Origin: DYJK01 sp040755055
GTDB taxonomy: Bacteria; Bacteroidota; Ignavibacteria; Ignavibacteriales; Melioribacteraceae
DNA: 64,000 nt
Assembly: GCA_040755055.1 (NCBI GenBank)
Contig: JBFMBS010000009.1
Span: 62,001 to 126,000 of the forward strand
Direction of reading: 5' to 3'
Shown: piece by piece, positions 34,773 through 43,370 of the stretch
Layout of the letters: each line of letters begins with the position of its first letter
How positions within the stretch are numbered: position 1 is the first letter of the stretch
Made by a program: the position numbers and the translations under genes
The notes under the pieces: model-generated
The model's input: only the letters and a program-made list of their open reading frames with translations
Database searches by the model: none
What the model was told of the DNA's origin: nothing

Positions 34773-36845
34773 ATGAGCGGACTCTTAAACTTTTTCGTCA
34801 TCACTATATTTATATCTTCGGTGATCTTCTGTCAATCCAATCATTTTACTTTTCTCAGTACCGACAAATCAAGATATAACCCGGGTGAAACTGTAAATTT
34901 TGAAGTTGGTTTAACAAATCCACCGGCTGGTTCCTACATAAGAATAAATTACAAACATTTGTCCGTGACAATTGCGAGCGACTCGATTTTAAATTTGCAG
35001 CAGACAAACTGGAACTGGCTCCCTCCGCAAAAGGATTTTACCGGTTACCTTGTTGAAGTTTATCTTATCGGACAAGACACGATTTTAGATCAAATAAATA
35101 CGGCTGTTGATGTCTCATCGGACTACGGCAAATTTCCGCGCTATGGGTTTCTTTCCAAATATCCATTGATGACGGAAGAACAGATGAATGATGTAATAAC
35201 CAACCTGAATGATCATCACATAAACGCAATACAGTTTTATGATTGGCATTACAAACACCACGTTCCACTAAGCGGAACACCTGAGAATCCCTCAACATCG
35301 TGGCTCGATATTGCAAATAGAACAAATTATTTTTCTACCGTTAACAGATACATTGAACTCGCCCACAACCGTAATATGAAAGCAATGTCATACAATCTCC
35401 TTTACGGTGCGCTTGAGAGTGCCGGACAAGATGGTGTTGCTAACGAGTGGTATTTATACAAAGATATTAATCACACACAAAAAGATTTCCTCGATCTTTC
35501 ATTTTGGGGTCACTACATTTATCTACTCGATCCGGGCAACAACGGATGGCAGAATTATATTTTTGGACAAATGCAGAGTGTATTTACCGCTCTCCCCTTC
35601 GACGGATGGCATGTTGATCAAGTGGGTGAACGCGGAACGCTTTATGATTATTCCGGGACAAGTGTAAATCTTAAAAACGATTTTACCAATTTTCTTACGA
35701 ATGCAAAAAATTATTTAGACGCTAATTTAGTTATGAATGCAGTCAACCAGTACGGACAGCAGAACATCGCCCAAGGTCCGGTTGATTTTCTCTATACAGA
35801 AGTTTGGTCGCCTAATACTACATTTAACTCGCTCGCATCGATCATTGTTAATAATTTTAATTTATCTGGCGGAACAAAAAACTCTGTTCTTGCTGCTTAT
35901 GTCAACCATGATCTTTCCAATAATCCGGGATACTTTAACACACCGGCACTACTCTATGCTGATGCAGTAATATTTGCCTATGGCGGTTCACATATCGAAC
36001 TTGGCGAGCATATGCTCGGTCACGAATATTTTCCAAATGAAAATTTGAGTATGACCGATGAATTAAAAACAAGTTTAAAAAATTATTACAACTCTTTAAC
36101 AGCATACGAGAACTTGCTGCGTGATAAAGGAACATTGGCAACATCTGATTTAACAACAAGCGGAAATGTTGCGCTATCAAAATGGCCACCGGTACTTGGC
36201 ACAATTACTTCGTTCAAAAAACAAATCGATAGTGTTGATGTATTTCACCTGATCAATTTTAAAGGTGCTGCTTCTCTCGATTGGCGGGATAACTCAAAAA
36301 CTCAGCATGAACCGGATTTGTTAGAAAACATTCCGCTAAGTTTTATAACAACGAAACAAGTTGATAAAATTTGGTTTGCTTCACCCGATTATAATTTAGG
36401 CTCACCGGTCGAAATTCAATTTCAAAATATTAATAACGAAATTTCTTTCACACTGCCCTACCTTAAATACTGGGATATGATCGTAGTTGAATACGTAGCA
36501 TCAACAGAGGCAAAACAAACGTACAATGAATTGCCAACAGAGTTTATTCTTTACCAAAATTATCCGAACCCATTCAACCCAATTACAACAATAGAATATA
36601 CAATACACACCTCCACCTTCGGTGTCCCCTCTCGAGAGGGGAATCAAAGGGGTGTGTTCGTAACTTTAAAAGTTTATGATTTCCTCGGACGTGAAGTTGC
36701 AACGCTTGTGAATGAATACAAACTACCGGGGGAATATAATTCTCAATTCTCAATTCAAAATTATAAATTATCCAGTGGTGTATATTTTTATCAGTTGCAA
36801 GCTGGTAATTATTCTGTTACAAAAAAACTTGTAATAATGAAGTAG
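34773..36845 (+). CDS. GH66-like glycanase (dextranase/cyclodextran synthase type) with T9SS tail
   Basis: 690 residues. After a signal-like N-terminus, an Ig-like domain (30-120; FTFLSTDKSRYNPGETVNFEVGL) precedes a barrel with GFLSKYPLMTEEQMNDVI, INAIQFYDWHYKHH and MKAMSYNLLYGA, as in GH66 endodextranases. The likely nucleophile Asp lies in PFDGWHVDQVGERG (about residue 280) and the acid/base Glu in LYTEVW (about 345). It probably cleaves alpha-1,6-glucan or a similar polysaccharide outside the cell. The C-terminus is a T9SS sorting domain (YPNPFNPITTIEYTI...SGVYFYQLQAGNY) with the same repeat-encoded insert as the protein at 3868-6762 (HTSTFGVPSREGNQRGVF). A second text-like repeat encodes YNSQFSIQNYKLSSG. 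Confidence 0.85.
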   Translation: MSGLLNFFVITIFISSVIFCQSNHFTFLSTDKSRYNPGETVNFEVGLTNPPAGSYIRINYKHLSVTIASDSILNLQQTNWNWLPPQKDFTGYLVEVYLIGQDTILDQINTAVDVSSDYGKFPRYGFLSKYPLMTEEQMNDVITNLNDHHINAIQFYDWHYKHHVPLSGTPENPSTSWLDIANRTNYFSTVNRYIELAHNRNMKAMSYNLLYGALESAGQDGVANEWYLYKDINHTQKDFLDLSFWGHYIYLLDPGNNGWQNYIFGQMQSVFTALPFDGWHVDQVGERGTLYDYSGTSVNLKNDFTNFLTNAKNYLDANLVMNAVNQYGQQNIAQGPVDFLYTEVWSPNTTFNSLASIIVNNFNLSGGTKNSVLAAYVNHDLSNNPGYFNTPALLYADAVIFAYGGSHIELGEHMLGHEYFPNENLSMTDELKTSLKNYYNSLTAYENLLRDKGTLATSDLTTSGNVALSKWPPVLGTITSFKKQIDSVDVFHLINFKGAASLDWRDNSKTQHEPDLLENIPLSFITTKQVDKIWFASPDYNLGSPVEIQFQNINNEISFTLPYLKYWDMIVVEYVASTEAKQTYNELPTEFILYQNYPNPFNPITTIEYTIHTSTFGVPSREGNQRGVFVTLKVYDFLGREVATLVNEYKLPGEYNSQFSIQNYKLSSGVYFYQLQAGNYSVTKKLVIMK
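36604..36655 (+). repeat. Palindromic repeat inserted in a sorting-domain coding region (copy 2)
   Basis: Core CCCCTCTCGAGAGGGG with outer arms ACACACC and GGTGTGT. It occupies the same codon position in the sorting domain as copy 1 at 4064-4120 and keeps the frame open. Confidence 0.85.
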
Positions 36846-37034
36846 TAATTATGCAATCAATAAATTAATTTTACAAACAGATACTACACCCAAAACCAGA
36901 ATAAATAGTTATAAAGCTGTTCAGCAAATAAATTTATTTTGTTCCTCTCTTCTTTACCGGAAATTAGATACTAAATAAATTCCCTTTTCTGATTCGACAA
37001 TTGTTCTAAAAATAATCAATGAAGGAGGAATAAC

Positions 37035-37547
37035 GTGTCACAATTAAGAATGAAAGAATTCAGCACCGGTAAGTTGTATATCTCCGATGAGTCTGCCAAT
37101 ACCACACCGATTAAATTAAACGATGCTTTTGGTAATCAATCCGAAATAATTCCGGGTGAAGCGATAAGTCTAAGCCAATTCCCTAGTCGTTTGGAATCCA
37201 ATCTGAACAACCAGGTATCATTTTTAACTTCTTGTAAATCAGCCGGAATATTGCCGGCGCGCATTTATCAATTAAAAGCAAAAAATACTTACTCTAATCC
37301 TTTGCACATTTTGTACGTCACCGGGACGTATGATGCACTGATGAAATATTTCGAAATGTTTTATCTGCCCGAAGCCGAATCTATATTTGAAAAGTTATTC
37401 CATTCACAGAATTGGAATCTTATCAATGCCGAATCGAGTGTTGGTAACGTTGCACAAAAGGGATATGGCATTACTTCTCTCGATTCATTTGATAATCTGC
37501 TAAGAAAAATAAGGAATGGTGAGTATAATGTTTCTAAGGTTATATAA
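37035..37547 (+). CDS. Hypothetical protein
   Basis: 170 residues, cytoplasmic by composition. The GTG start has AAGGAGGA seven bases upstream. Mixed alpha/beta sequence (KEFSTGKLYISDESANTTPIKL, LHILYVTGTYDALMKYFEMFYL) with no motif I recognise. It lies 40 bases before the HEAT-repeat protein gene on the same strand. Confidence 0.65.
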   Translation: MSQLRMKEFSTGKLYISDESANTTPIKLNDAFGNQSEIIPGEAISLSQFPSRLESNLNNQVSFLTSCKSAGILPARIYQLKAKNTYSNPLHILYVTGTYDALMKYFEMFYLPEAESIFEKLFHSQNWNLINAESSVGNVAQKGYGITSLDSFDNLLRKIRNGEYNVSKVI

Positions 37548-37586
37548 TAAGTATTTCGCTACTTAAAACATTCAAAGAGAATAATT

Positions 37587-38516
37587 ATGAGTATTTGGGA
37601 AATTATATTTATCGTTGCTGCAATTATTCTATACATATGGTTCGAACGATTTAAAAGTGAAAATGAAAAGAAGTTCAAACTGAATATTCCGATTTTTACA
37701 CCTCAACAGCGTAACGAATTTTTGGATAGAAACGGACCGAAAAATGTTCAAGAAGCATTGCAAATACATGAAGGTGGTTATAACTTTCATTGGAACAATG
37801 TTTTAAAAGCTGCTTCACTTCTAGGTGATGCCAAAGGCGAGGAAGTACCAATTGCCGTAAAACATTTAATAACAAATCTGGAAAGTGATGAACCAAATAT
37901 TGTTGCAATCTCGGCAGTTTCCTTAGGTAAGTTGAAAGACGTTTCGGCGGTACCTCATCTTAAGAAGCACATTAACAGTCAACCATCACAAGTCCAGCTT
38001 GCTAGAGTAAAATCATTGGAGCTTGAAAAATCACAAAGAGAAGCTTATGCTAAACGCATTGGTGCTTCAATTACTAATTCTCGTACAATTCCCGATCTAA
38101 ATGAAAAGCACAAAATGATTCGTGAAGCTGTAGCATGGGCTATTAATGAAATTGATAATTCCGTTAAGGAACAAAACATAAGGATCAACTCGAGCCAAAC
38201 AATTAACATAGAAGAAGCATTTACTATTCTTAACAATTCAAGTCAGTTCATTAAAGAGAAACAGATACAAGCATTAGCAGTACTGTCAAATGCTAAAGGT
38301 AATGATATTCCAAAAGCAAATAAGATATTGGTGCAAAATTTAATTAATACAGATAATAACATAGTTTTAATTTCCATAATTTCACTAGGGAAGATTGGTG
38401 AATTTACCGCAATAAACGATTTGAATAGATTATTTCAGGATACACCGGCTGAGAATGTTTTATTAAGAAATACAATTTCAGATTCAATCGATGCAATATT
38501 TAGACGAGGTCAATAA
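37587..38516 (+). CDS. Membrane-anchored HEAT-like repeat protein
   Basis: 309 residues: one N-terminal membrane helix (about 3-20), then HEAT/ARM-type helices. The units AASLLGDAKGEEVPIAVKHLITNLESDEPNIVAISAVSLGKLKD and, 130 residues later, ALAVLSNAKGNDIPKANKILVQNL...ISLGKIGEFTAIN are clearly internal duplicates. Such proteins usually act as scaffolds. The stop abuts the next start codon (TAA ATG). Confidence 0.75.
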   Translation: MSIWEIIFIVAAIILYIWFERFKSENEKKFKLNIPIFTPQQRNEFLDRNGPKNVQEALQIHEGGYNFHWNNVLKAASLLGDAKGEEVPIAVKHLITNLESDEPNIVAISAVSLGKLKDVSAVPHLKKHINSQPSQVQLARVKSLELEKSQREAYAKRIGASITNSRTIPDLNEKHKMIREAVAWAINEIDNSVKEQNIRINSSQTINIEEAFTILNNSSQFIKEKQIQALAVLSNAKGNDIPKANKILVQNLINTDNNIVLISIISLGKIGEFTAINDLNRLFQDTPAENVLLRNTISDSIDAIFRRGQ

Positions 38517-38984
38517 ATGAATTCTTGTTTACAAATTTTCTTTTTTGTCTTCTTATTACTAAATATTAGAGCAGTACCAAAAACTTTGCAATTAAATTTA
38601 ATGCCATCCGGTGATACACTAAGTACAAATTTGGAAGTGTTTCAAACGTTGGCTAATGAATGGAAAGATGCATATAATAATAACAACTTAATTAAACTAT
38701 CTCTTTTATATTCGGAAAACTCAGACTATATATCATCACATGTAAACGGTTTGGTTACCGAGGGAAGAGATAATATTATTGCTTATTTCGGAAAAGGTAT
38801 TGAACTTGGCGGACACATTGACTCGATAGAAATATTAAAAATCAATTTATCATGTGATATTGCCACTCTATTTTGTAAATATGAAGCAAAGAATTGCGGA
38901 GAAAAAGTTATAGGTAGAAATTTATTAATCTTAAAAAGGATTAAAGACAAGTGGCAAATTATTATTCATATGACGGTTGTTTAA
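38517..38984 (+). CDS. Secreted SnoaL-like (NTF2-fold) protein
   Basis: 155 residues with an N-terminal signal (CLQIFFFVFLLLNIRAVP). The mature part is an NTF2-like fold of the SnoaL/DUF4440 kind: ANEWKDAYNNNNLIKLSLLYSENSDYISSHVNGLVTEGRDNIIAYF and the closing NLLILKRIKDKWQIIIHMTV. Function unknown. It starts directly after the HEAT-repeat gene and is followed by a VOC protein gene 19 bases later. Confidence 0.75.
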   Translation: MNSCLQIFFFVFLLLNIRAVPKTLQLNLMPSGDTLSTNLEVFQTLANEWKDAYNNNNLIKLSLLYSENSDYISSHVNGLVTEGRDNIIAYFGKGIELGGHIDSIEILKINLSCDIATLFCKYEAKNCGEKVIGRNLLILKRIKDKWQIIIHMTVV

Positions 38985-39003
38985 ACAACGAAAGGAATAT
39001 AAC

Positions 39004-39537
39004 ATGAAAAAACTTATTTTTTTATTCATGGTTACACTTTTTATTAGTCGAAATATAATTGCACAAACAAATGATGATAAAAATCTACAAATCAACTCGA
39101 AAGGAATTAAAATGAGTGAAACAAAAAAAGTAACCGGCATCGGCGGAATCTTTTTCAAATCAAAAGATCCCAAGCAAATGCGCGAGTGGTATGCAAAAAA
39201 TTTAGGATTGGCTACAAATGAGTATGGATCACTTTTTGAATTCAGGTTAAGCGATGATCCCGATAAAAAAGGATACCTACAATGGAGTCCGTTTGAAGAT
39301 AAAACTAACTATTTCGAACCATCGAAAAAAGAATTTATGATTAATTACCGTGTGGCAAATCTTGAAGTTCTCCTTGAGCAGCTCAAAAAAGATGGTGTTA
39401 CAATTTGTGATACAATCGAAACTTATGAGTACGGCAAGTTTTTGCACATAATGGATCCGGAAGGAAATAAAATTGAACTATGGGAGCCGGTAGATACACC
39501 ATTTACCCAGCAATTCGAAGGCGAAACCACCCATTGA
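39004..39537 (+). CDS. Exported VOC (glyoxalase-fold) protein
   Basis: 177 residues from ATG 39004, which begins the signal peptide MKKLIFLFMVTLFISRNIIAQ; the nine codons before it are not needed. The domain (GIGGIFFKSKDPKQMREWYAKNLGL ... HIMDPEGNKIELWEP) is a complete bidentate VOC half-pair similar to cytosolic bleomycin-resistance/glyoxalase homologues. An in-frame Met (MSETKKVTG) after the leader would be a natural start for the usual cytosolic form, so the leader looks added on. Substrate unknown. Confidence 0.85.
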   Translation: MKKLIFLFMVTLFISRNIIAQTNDDKNLQINSKGIKMSETKKVTGIGGIFFKSKDPKQMREWYAKNLGLATNEYGSLFEFRLSDDPDKKGYLQWSPFEDKTNYFEPSKKEFMINYRVANLEVLLEQLKKDGVTICDTIETYEYGKFLHIMDPEGNKIELWEPVDTPFTQQFEGETTH

Positions 39538-39566
39538 TTAAATGAGGATAGTATTAGGGAATATAT

Positions 39567-39953
39567 ATGCTCTTCAAATATTTTTTGCTCTGGTTTCCAA
39601 TGGTGATTATTGCAATTGTCAACGGTTCAATCAGGCAATTTTTTTATACTAAATTTCTTAATGAATTAGCCGCACATCAAGTGTCTGTTCTATCAGGCAT
39701 CATATTTTTTGCTGTTTATGTTTGGATCATAACGGGAGTTTGGAAAATAGAATCTTCTGCTCAAGCAATAACAATTGGAATAATGTGGCTTGCAATGACT
39801 ATCATCTTTGAATTTGTCTTTGGACACTTTGTGATGGGTAATTCCTGGGAAAAACTTTTAGCTGATTATAATATATTTAAGGGTAGATTATGGATTGTTG
39901 TACTTATTTGGACGGCAATATCCCCATACATCTTTTTTAAATTAAGGAGTTAA
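39567..39953 (+). CDS. Small integral membrane protein
   Basis: 128 residues with four predicted membrane helices (near 5-20, 38-55, 65-85 and 105-123). The conserved-looking ITIGIMWLAMTIIFEFVFGHFVMG and the C-terminal LIWTAISPYIFFKLR occur in a small uncharacterised family. Followed after five bases by the YciI-like gene. Confidence 0.7.
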   Translation: MLFKYFLLWFPMVIIAIVNGSIRQFFYTKFLNELAAHQVSVLSGIIFFAVYVWIITGVWKIESSAQAITIGIMWLAMTIIFEFVFGHFVMGNSWEKLLADYNIFKGRLWIVVLIWTAISPYIFFKLRS

Positions 39954-39958
39954 TCTGC

Positions 39959-40210
39959 ATGTATTACATTTTATTTTATAAAACGGTTGATAATTACATT
40001 GAAAAACGGGGGTCATTCCGTGAAGCTCATTTAAAGTTAGCCAAAGAATACCATGCAAGAGGCGAACTTATTTTAGCCGGTGCATTAGCTGATCCGGCAG
40101 ACGGTGCTATCCTTGTGTTTAAAGGTGATAGCCCGGCTGTAGCTGAAAATTTTGCGAAGAGTGATCCATATGTATTAAATGGTTTAATCAAAGAATGGAG
40201 TGTCCGTTAA
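39959..40210 (+). CDS. YciI-like protein
   Basis: 83 residues with the dimeric alpha/beta-barrel fold of YCII proteins: YILFYKTVDNYIEKRGSFREAHLKLAKEYHARGELILAGALADPADGAILVF and FAKSDPYVLNGLIKEWSVR. The conserved His-Asp style pair of the family is visible as His (in REAHL) and Asp (in KSDPY). AAGGAG precedes the start. Biochemical role unclear. Confidence 0.88.
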   Translation: MYYILFYKTVDNYIEKRGSFREAHLKLAKEYHARGELILAGALADPADGAILVFKGDSPAVAENFAKSDPYVLNGLIKEWSVR

Positions 40211-40297
40211 TGGACAGTTGTGATTGGCGGGTAATTGTAAAAGTCGGCAATTAATTTTGTATTTGGATTGTTATCAAATAAATGCAATCTTTTATAT

Positions 40298-40600
40298 ATG
40301 AAAAAAAACTTAGAGCAAATATTAAGTGAGATTCGAGCACTATTTGATCTCGTTCAAAATAAATATGATGTTGAGAACATTGAAGTGTTTGGTTCGTATG
40401 CAAGATCCGATCAGAAAAGAACGAGTGATGTTGATCTGCTCGTCACTTTTAAAAGAACTCCTTCCTTAATTCAGTTTATTGGACTTGAAAACTTTCTTTC
40501 AGACAATCTCGGAATTAAAGTTGATCTTGTAATGAAAGATTCATTGAGAGATGAAATAAAAGGACACATTATTAAAGAAGCTGTTCCTATCTATAAATGA
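40298..40600 (+). CDS. mntA: MntA-type nucleotidyltransferase antitoxin (pair 2)
   Basis: 100 residues from ATG 40298; a frame extension starting with TTG at 40268 is not used. Nucleotidyltransferase motif FGSYARSDQKRTSDVDLLV fits GSx10DxD, with a later KVDLVMKDSL strand. The four-base ATGA overlap with the HepT gene is typical of the module. It is clearly divergent in sequence from pair 1 at 33.0 kb. Confidence 0.92.
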   Translation: MKKNLEQILSEIRALFDLVQNKYDVENIEVFGSYARSDQKRTSDVDLLVTFKRTPSLIQFIGLENFLSDNLGIKVDLVMKDSLRDEIKGHIIKEAVPIYK

Positions 40601-40959
40601 AGAAGAACTTTTTAATATATCTTAAAGATATGTACAAATCGGCTGTCGAGGGGATTACTTTTATTCAAGGAATGAGTTATAATGATTTCGTCAATGACAA
40701 AAAAACACAATATGCATTAATACGCGCAATCGAAGTAATAGGTGAAGCAAGTAAGAAAATTCCTAAGTCACTCAAAGATCAATTCTCAGAAATACCATGG
40801 CGCGAAATAAGTGGGATGAGAGACAAACTAATACATGATTATTTTGGTGTGAGTCTCAAAGTTGTTTGGAAAACTGCTAAAGAAGATTTACCGGTGCTCA
40901 GCAAAACCCTTCATGAGGCAATTCAGATCATCTCGCTTAATAATTCAGGACGCGGCTGA
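40597..40959 (+). CDS. hepT: HepT-like (DUF86) toxin (pair 2)
   Basis: 120 residues with the HEPN RNase motif RDKLIHDY (Rx4HxY) and the preceding AIEVIGEASKKIP helix. Paired with the MntA gene just upstream as a type VII toxin-antitoxin module. Its 3' end converges with and overlaps the pduT-like gene by 37 bases. Confidence 0.92.
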   Translation: MKKNFLIYLKDMYKSAVEGITFIQGMSYNDFVNDKKTQYALIRAIEVIGEASKKIPKSLKDQFSEIPWREISGMRDKLIHDYFGVSLKVVWKTAKEDLPVLSKTLHEAIQIISLNNSGRG

Positions 40960-41474
40960 GGTATCACAATTTTATTTACGAGCAATCCTTTATCGGCAAT
41001 TACTTTAGCGCCGGAATCAACGGCACTTTGTACTGCTGCGACTTCACCGGTGAGTGTGCAGAATGCTTTTCCACCCAATGCCATAGCTAAGCGAATCTCA
41101 ATTATCTTCACATTTGCAGCTTTTACTGCTGCGTCGGCTCCTTCAATTAATGACGCAACAGAAAATGATTCAATAATCCCAAGCGCTTCGAGCAGATTTA
41201 CATTCGAATGCCCGGACAGAGCCGGGAAAATATCTTTATGCACATTAGGGATGACAAATGTATCGATAACGGCAAATTCAATTTGGTTTGCTGCTGCGTC
41301 AACTGCTGATTGAACTTCTGCAACATCACCGCCAATCAATACCATATACTTGCCGGAACAGATTGTTCGCGATAAGATCAGTTCCACCTTTGATGTCTTC
41401 AGCATTATATCTGCAGCTTGCATACCGGCTGCAATGCTTGTCATTTCTATTAAACCAAGTGAGTTCATTTCCAT
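40923..41474 (-). CDS. pduT: PduT-like trimeric microcompartment shell protein
   Basis: 183 residues with two BMC domains in tandem (SLGLIEMTSIAAGMQAADIMLKTS and ALGIIESFSVASLIEGADAAVKAA), the BMC-T form that makes pseudohexameric trimers in shell facets. Cys39 in LSRTICSGKYMVLIGGD is at the place of the PduT Cys that holds a [4Fe-4S] cluster at the trimer pore, so it should pass electrons across a shell. The partner PduS-like gene is 580 bases upstream. No other shell protein, diol dehydratase or aldehyde dehydrogenase gene is in the window. Confidence 0.9.
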   Translation of the reverse strand: MEMNSLGLIEMTSIAAGMQAADIMLKTSKVELILSRTICSGKYMVLIGGDVAEVQSAVDAAANQIEFAVIDTFVIPNVHKDIFPALSGHSNVNLLEALGIIESFSVASLIEGADAAVKAANVKIIEIRLAMALGGKAFCTLTGEVAAVQSAVDSGAKVIADKGLLVNKIVIPQPRPELLSEMI

Positions 41475-41484
41475 TTTAATTTCC

Positions 41485-41580
41485 TTTTATCTTGCTTCCC
41501 TTGCGTTTTCTTAATGATCTTTCGTGAAAAAGATTTGCACGCAAGGACGCTAAGTTTACGCTAAGACCGCAAGGATTATA
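41485..41580. repeat. 'ACGCAAGG...GCTAAG' repeat flanking the GxxExxY gene, left copy
   Basis: Contains CTTGCGTTTTCTTAATG and then CACGCAAGGACGCTAAG, ending in CCGCAAGGATTATAAA. Reads toward the broken gene; the right copy at 41956-42052 is in inverted orientation. Confidence 0.65.
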
Positions 41581-41955
41581 AATTATTTACAATTCTATGA
41601 ATTCCATCTTTTAACAATTTCACATTAAAATTTATCAAAAGACCAAGTTTCAAATCCAACAGCTTTAAATAAGTTAATACTTGAGCAAAGTGAACTGGTG
41701 CTAATTCTTCAACTGCTTTCAATTCAATTATCACTTTTTTGTTTACTAAAAGATCGAGTCTATATCCAACTTCGAATTTATTTTCTTTATAAACAAGAGG
41801 TATTGGTACTTGTTGTTCTACAAACAATCCTTGTTCTCTAAGATCAAAAGCTAAGGTGTTTTCATATACTGATTCTAATAATCCGGGTCCCAACTTTTGT
41901 GAAGTTCAATTGCTGTCAACACAACAATCCGGCATATTTCATTTTCATCAAGCAT
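41576..41955 (-). pseudogene. GxxExxY family protein, frameshifted
   Basis: The main frame (41576-41893) encodes GPGLLESVYENTLAFDLREQGL...GYRLDLLVNKKVIIELKAVEEL...QVLTYLKLLDLKLGLLINFNV, a typical GxxExxY protein with a nuclease-like core. Its normal N-terminus (ENEICRIVVLTAIELHK) is found upstream in another frame from ATG 41955. The two halves join at a T4 run on the plus strand (41895-41898): one missing base there would restore HKKLGPGLLESVY. Either the gene is broken or there is a sequencing error in a homopolymer. The gene is bordered by inverted repeats. Confidence 0.85.
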
Positions 41956-42052
41956 ATTCTTTTTATCCTTGCGTTCCTTGCGCTTCCCTTGCGAGCTTTG
42001 CGTGGGAAGATTTTTTACGAAATGACGCTAAGTCTTCGCAAAGTCATCAAAA
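41956..42052. repeat. 'CCTTGCG' repeat flanking the GxxExxY gene, right copy
   Basis: TTTTTATCCTTGCGTTCCTTGCG followed by a stem (CTTTGCGTG ... GACGCTAAGTCTTCGCAAAG). It is inverted relative to the left copy, so the gene lies between matching ends of the form CGCAAGGATtATAAA / TTTtTATCCTTGCG. Confidence 0.65.
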
Positions 42053-42053
42053 T

Positions 42054-43370
42054 TTATTGCTTAATTATTTGAACGTATTCATTACAGACTTGTGTCACTC
42101 TCCCGGAAATTGATGCGTGAACTTTCGACCCAAGTTTGCCTTCTTCAACTTCACCAATCAAATCGCCTTCGTTAACAATATTGCCAATTCTTACAACCGG
42201 TCTTGCCGGAACACCGGTATGTTGTTTCATCAAAATTTTTACTTCATTCGGCAGCGGACTTACCTTATTAAAAGGTGTGTGCGAATTATAATTTAATAGA
42301 TATAATTTCTTCATCATCATATTTAAAGGTACACGTCTTCCCTCTTTAACCGGGTGAACCTTAACCGGTTTTGTCTGCTCATATTTCATCCCGGCATTTT
42401 TCATATAAACTTTTCCCTGATCACAAGCTTCACGTGGATACAAATCCTCCGGGCATGCATAAAGAGAACACAATCCGCACGAGCAGCATAGATCAGCATA
42501 TTGATTCCAAACCGCTTCACCGCTTGTAGTAAACACCAACGACCTCATGACCTTGTGAGGTTGAACATCATAACCTAATAGATATCGCGGACAGAACTCA
42601 GTACAGTAACTGCATTGATCACATGCTGATTTGCCGATCCGGTTCATATCTTGCACCGATCGTTCCTGGCGCTTTATCAAATAATGATCACGGGGCAGCA
42701 CAATTATTCCGGCAGTTGTTTTAGTTACCGCTTCAGCCGGATCAAAAGTTAATTTGCCCATTAAAATTCCGCTTACAAATATTCCGTAATCACGAACGGT
42801 TGTACCACCGGCATGTTTGATTAATTCACTTAAACTTGTCCCGATGGGTACAAAAAATGTCTGCGGTTTTTTGACTGCACCGGTAACACAAACAAATTTT
42901 TGCGTAACCGGTTTATCTTCTATTGCATGCGCTATGTTATAAAATGTTTCAACATTGTTAACTACACAGCCAACATCTAAAGGTAAACCGCGAGTCGGAA
43001 TTAATCTTTTTGTTGCAGCATAGACTAATTCATATTCATCACCCGATGGATAAAAATCACCGAGCTGGCACATCTCAATTTTACCGTTCGAAAAACATTT
43101 CTCTACTGCATCAATTGCATTGGCATTTTTAGATTTTATCCCGAAGTAAGCACGTTTTGCATTCGTCTGTTTGATCATTGCCTCTACACCTTTTACAATA
43201 TCCGGTGCAAAGTTCAGCATAATTTCATAATCCTTGTGAATGAGCGGTTCACATTCGGCGCCGTTAACCAAAACAAATTCAACTTTCGATTTTGCTTTCA
43301 CATGTGTAGGAAAACCGGCACCACCGGCACCTACTACCCCGGCATTAAATATTTTCTCTTCAAGGTTCAT
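42054..43370 (-). CDS. pduS: PduS-like flavin/iron-sulphur protein (cobalamin reductase type)
   Basis: 438 residues. The N-terminus has the NuoF/RnfC-like flavin-binding GAGGAGFPTHVK and VNGAECEPL, then the SLBB domain, then two [4Fe-4S] motifs (CDQCSYCTEFCP, about 255-268, and CCSCGLCSLYACP, about 300-312), and a C-terminal barrel-sandwich-like domain ending GSKVHASISGRVTQV. PduS donates electrons in microcompartments for cobalamin recycling and is proposed to work with PduT. The start overlaps the stop of the RsbU-type phosphatase gene by four bases (ATGA), so they are co-translated. Confidence 0.92.
   Translation of the reverse strand: MNLEEKIFNAGVVGAGGAGFPTHVKAKSKVEFVLVNGAECEPLIHKDYEIMLNFAPDIVKGVEAMIKQTNAKRAYFGIKSKNANAIDAVEKCFSNGKIEMCQLGDFYPSGDEYELVYAATKRLIPTRGLPLDVGCVVNNVETFYNIAHAIEDKPVTQKFVCVTGAVKKPQTFFVPIGTSLSELIKHAGGTTVRDYGIFVSGILMGKLTFDPAEAVTKTTAGIIVLPRDHYLIKRQERSVQDMNRIGKSACDQCSYCTEFCPRYLLGYDVQPHKVMRSLVFTTSGEAVWNQYADLCCSCGLCSLYACPEDLYPREACDQGKVYMKNAGMKYEQTKPVKVHPVKEGRRVPLNMMMKKLYLLNYNSHTPFNKVSPLPNEVKILMKQHTGVPARPVVRIGNIVNEGDLIGEVEEGKLGSKVHASISGRVTQVCNEYVQIIKQ

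Noticed and set aside
41856..42113. Plus-strand open frame over the repeat next to the pduS-like gene.
   Set aside because: It consists of repeat sequence (SFYPCVPCASLASFAW) and antisense to the GxxExxY gene and the end of the pduS-like gene.
40923..43370. A complete bacterial microcompartment locus.
   Set aside because: Only the PduT-like shell protein and PduS-like reductase are present; no BMC-H, BMC-P, aldehyde dehydrogenase or lyase genes are found nearby.
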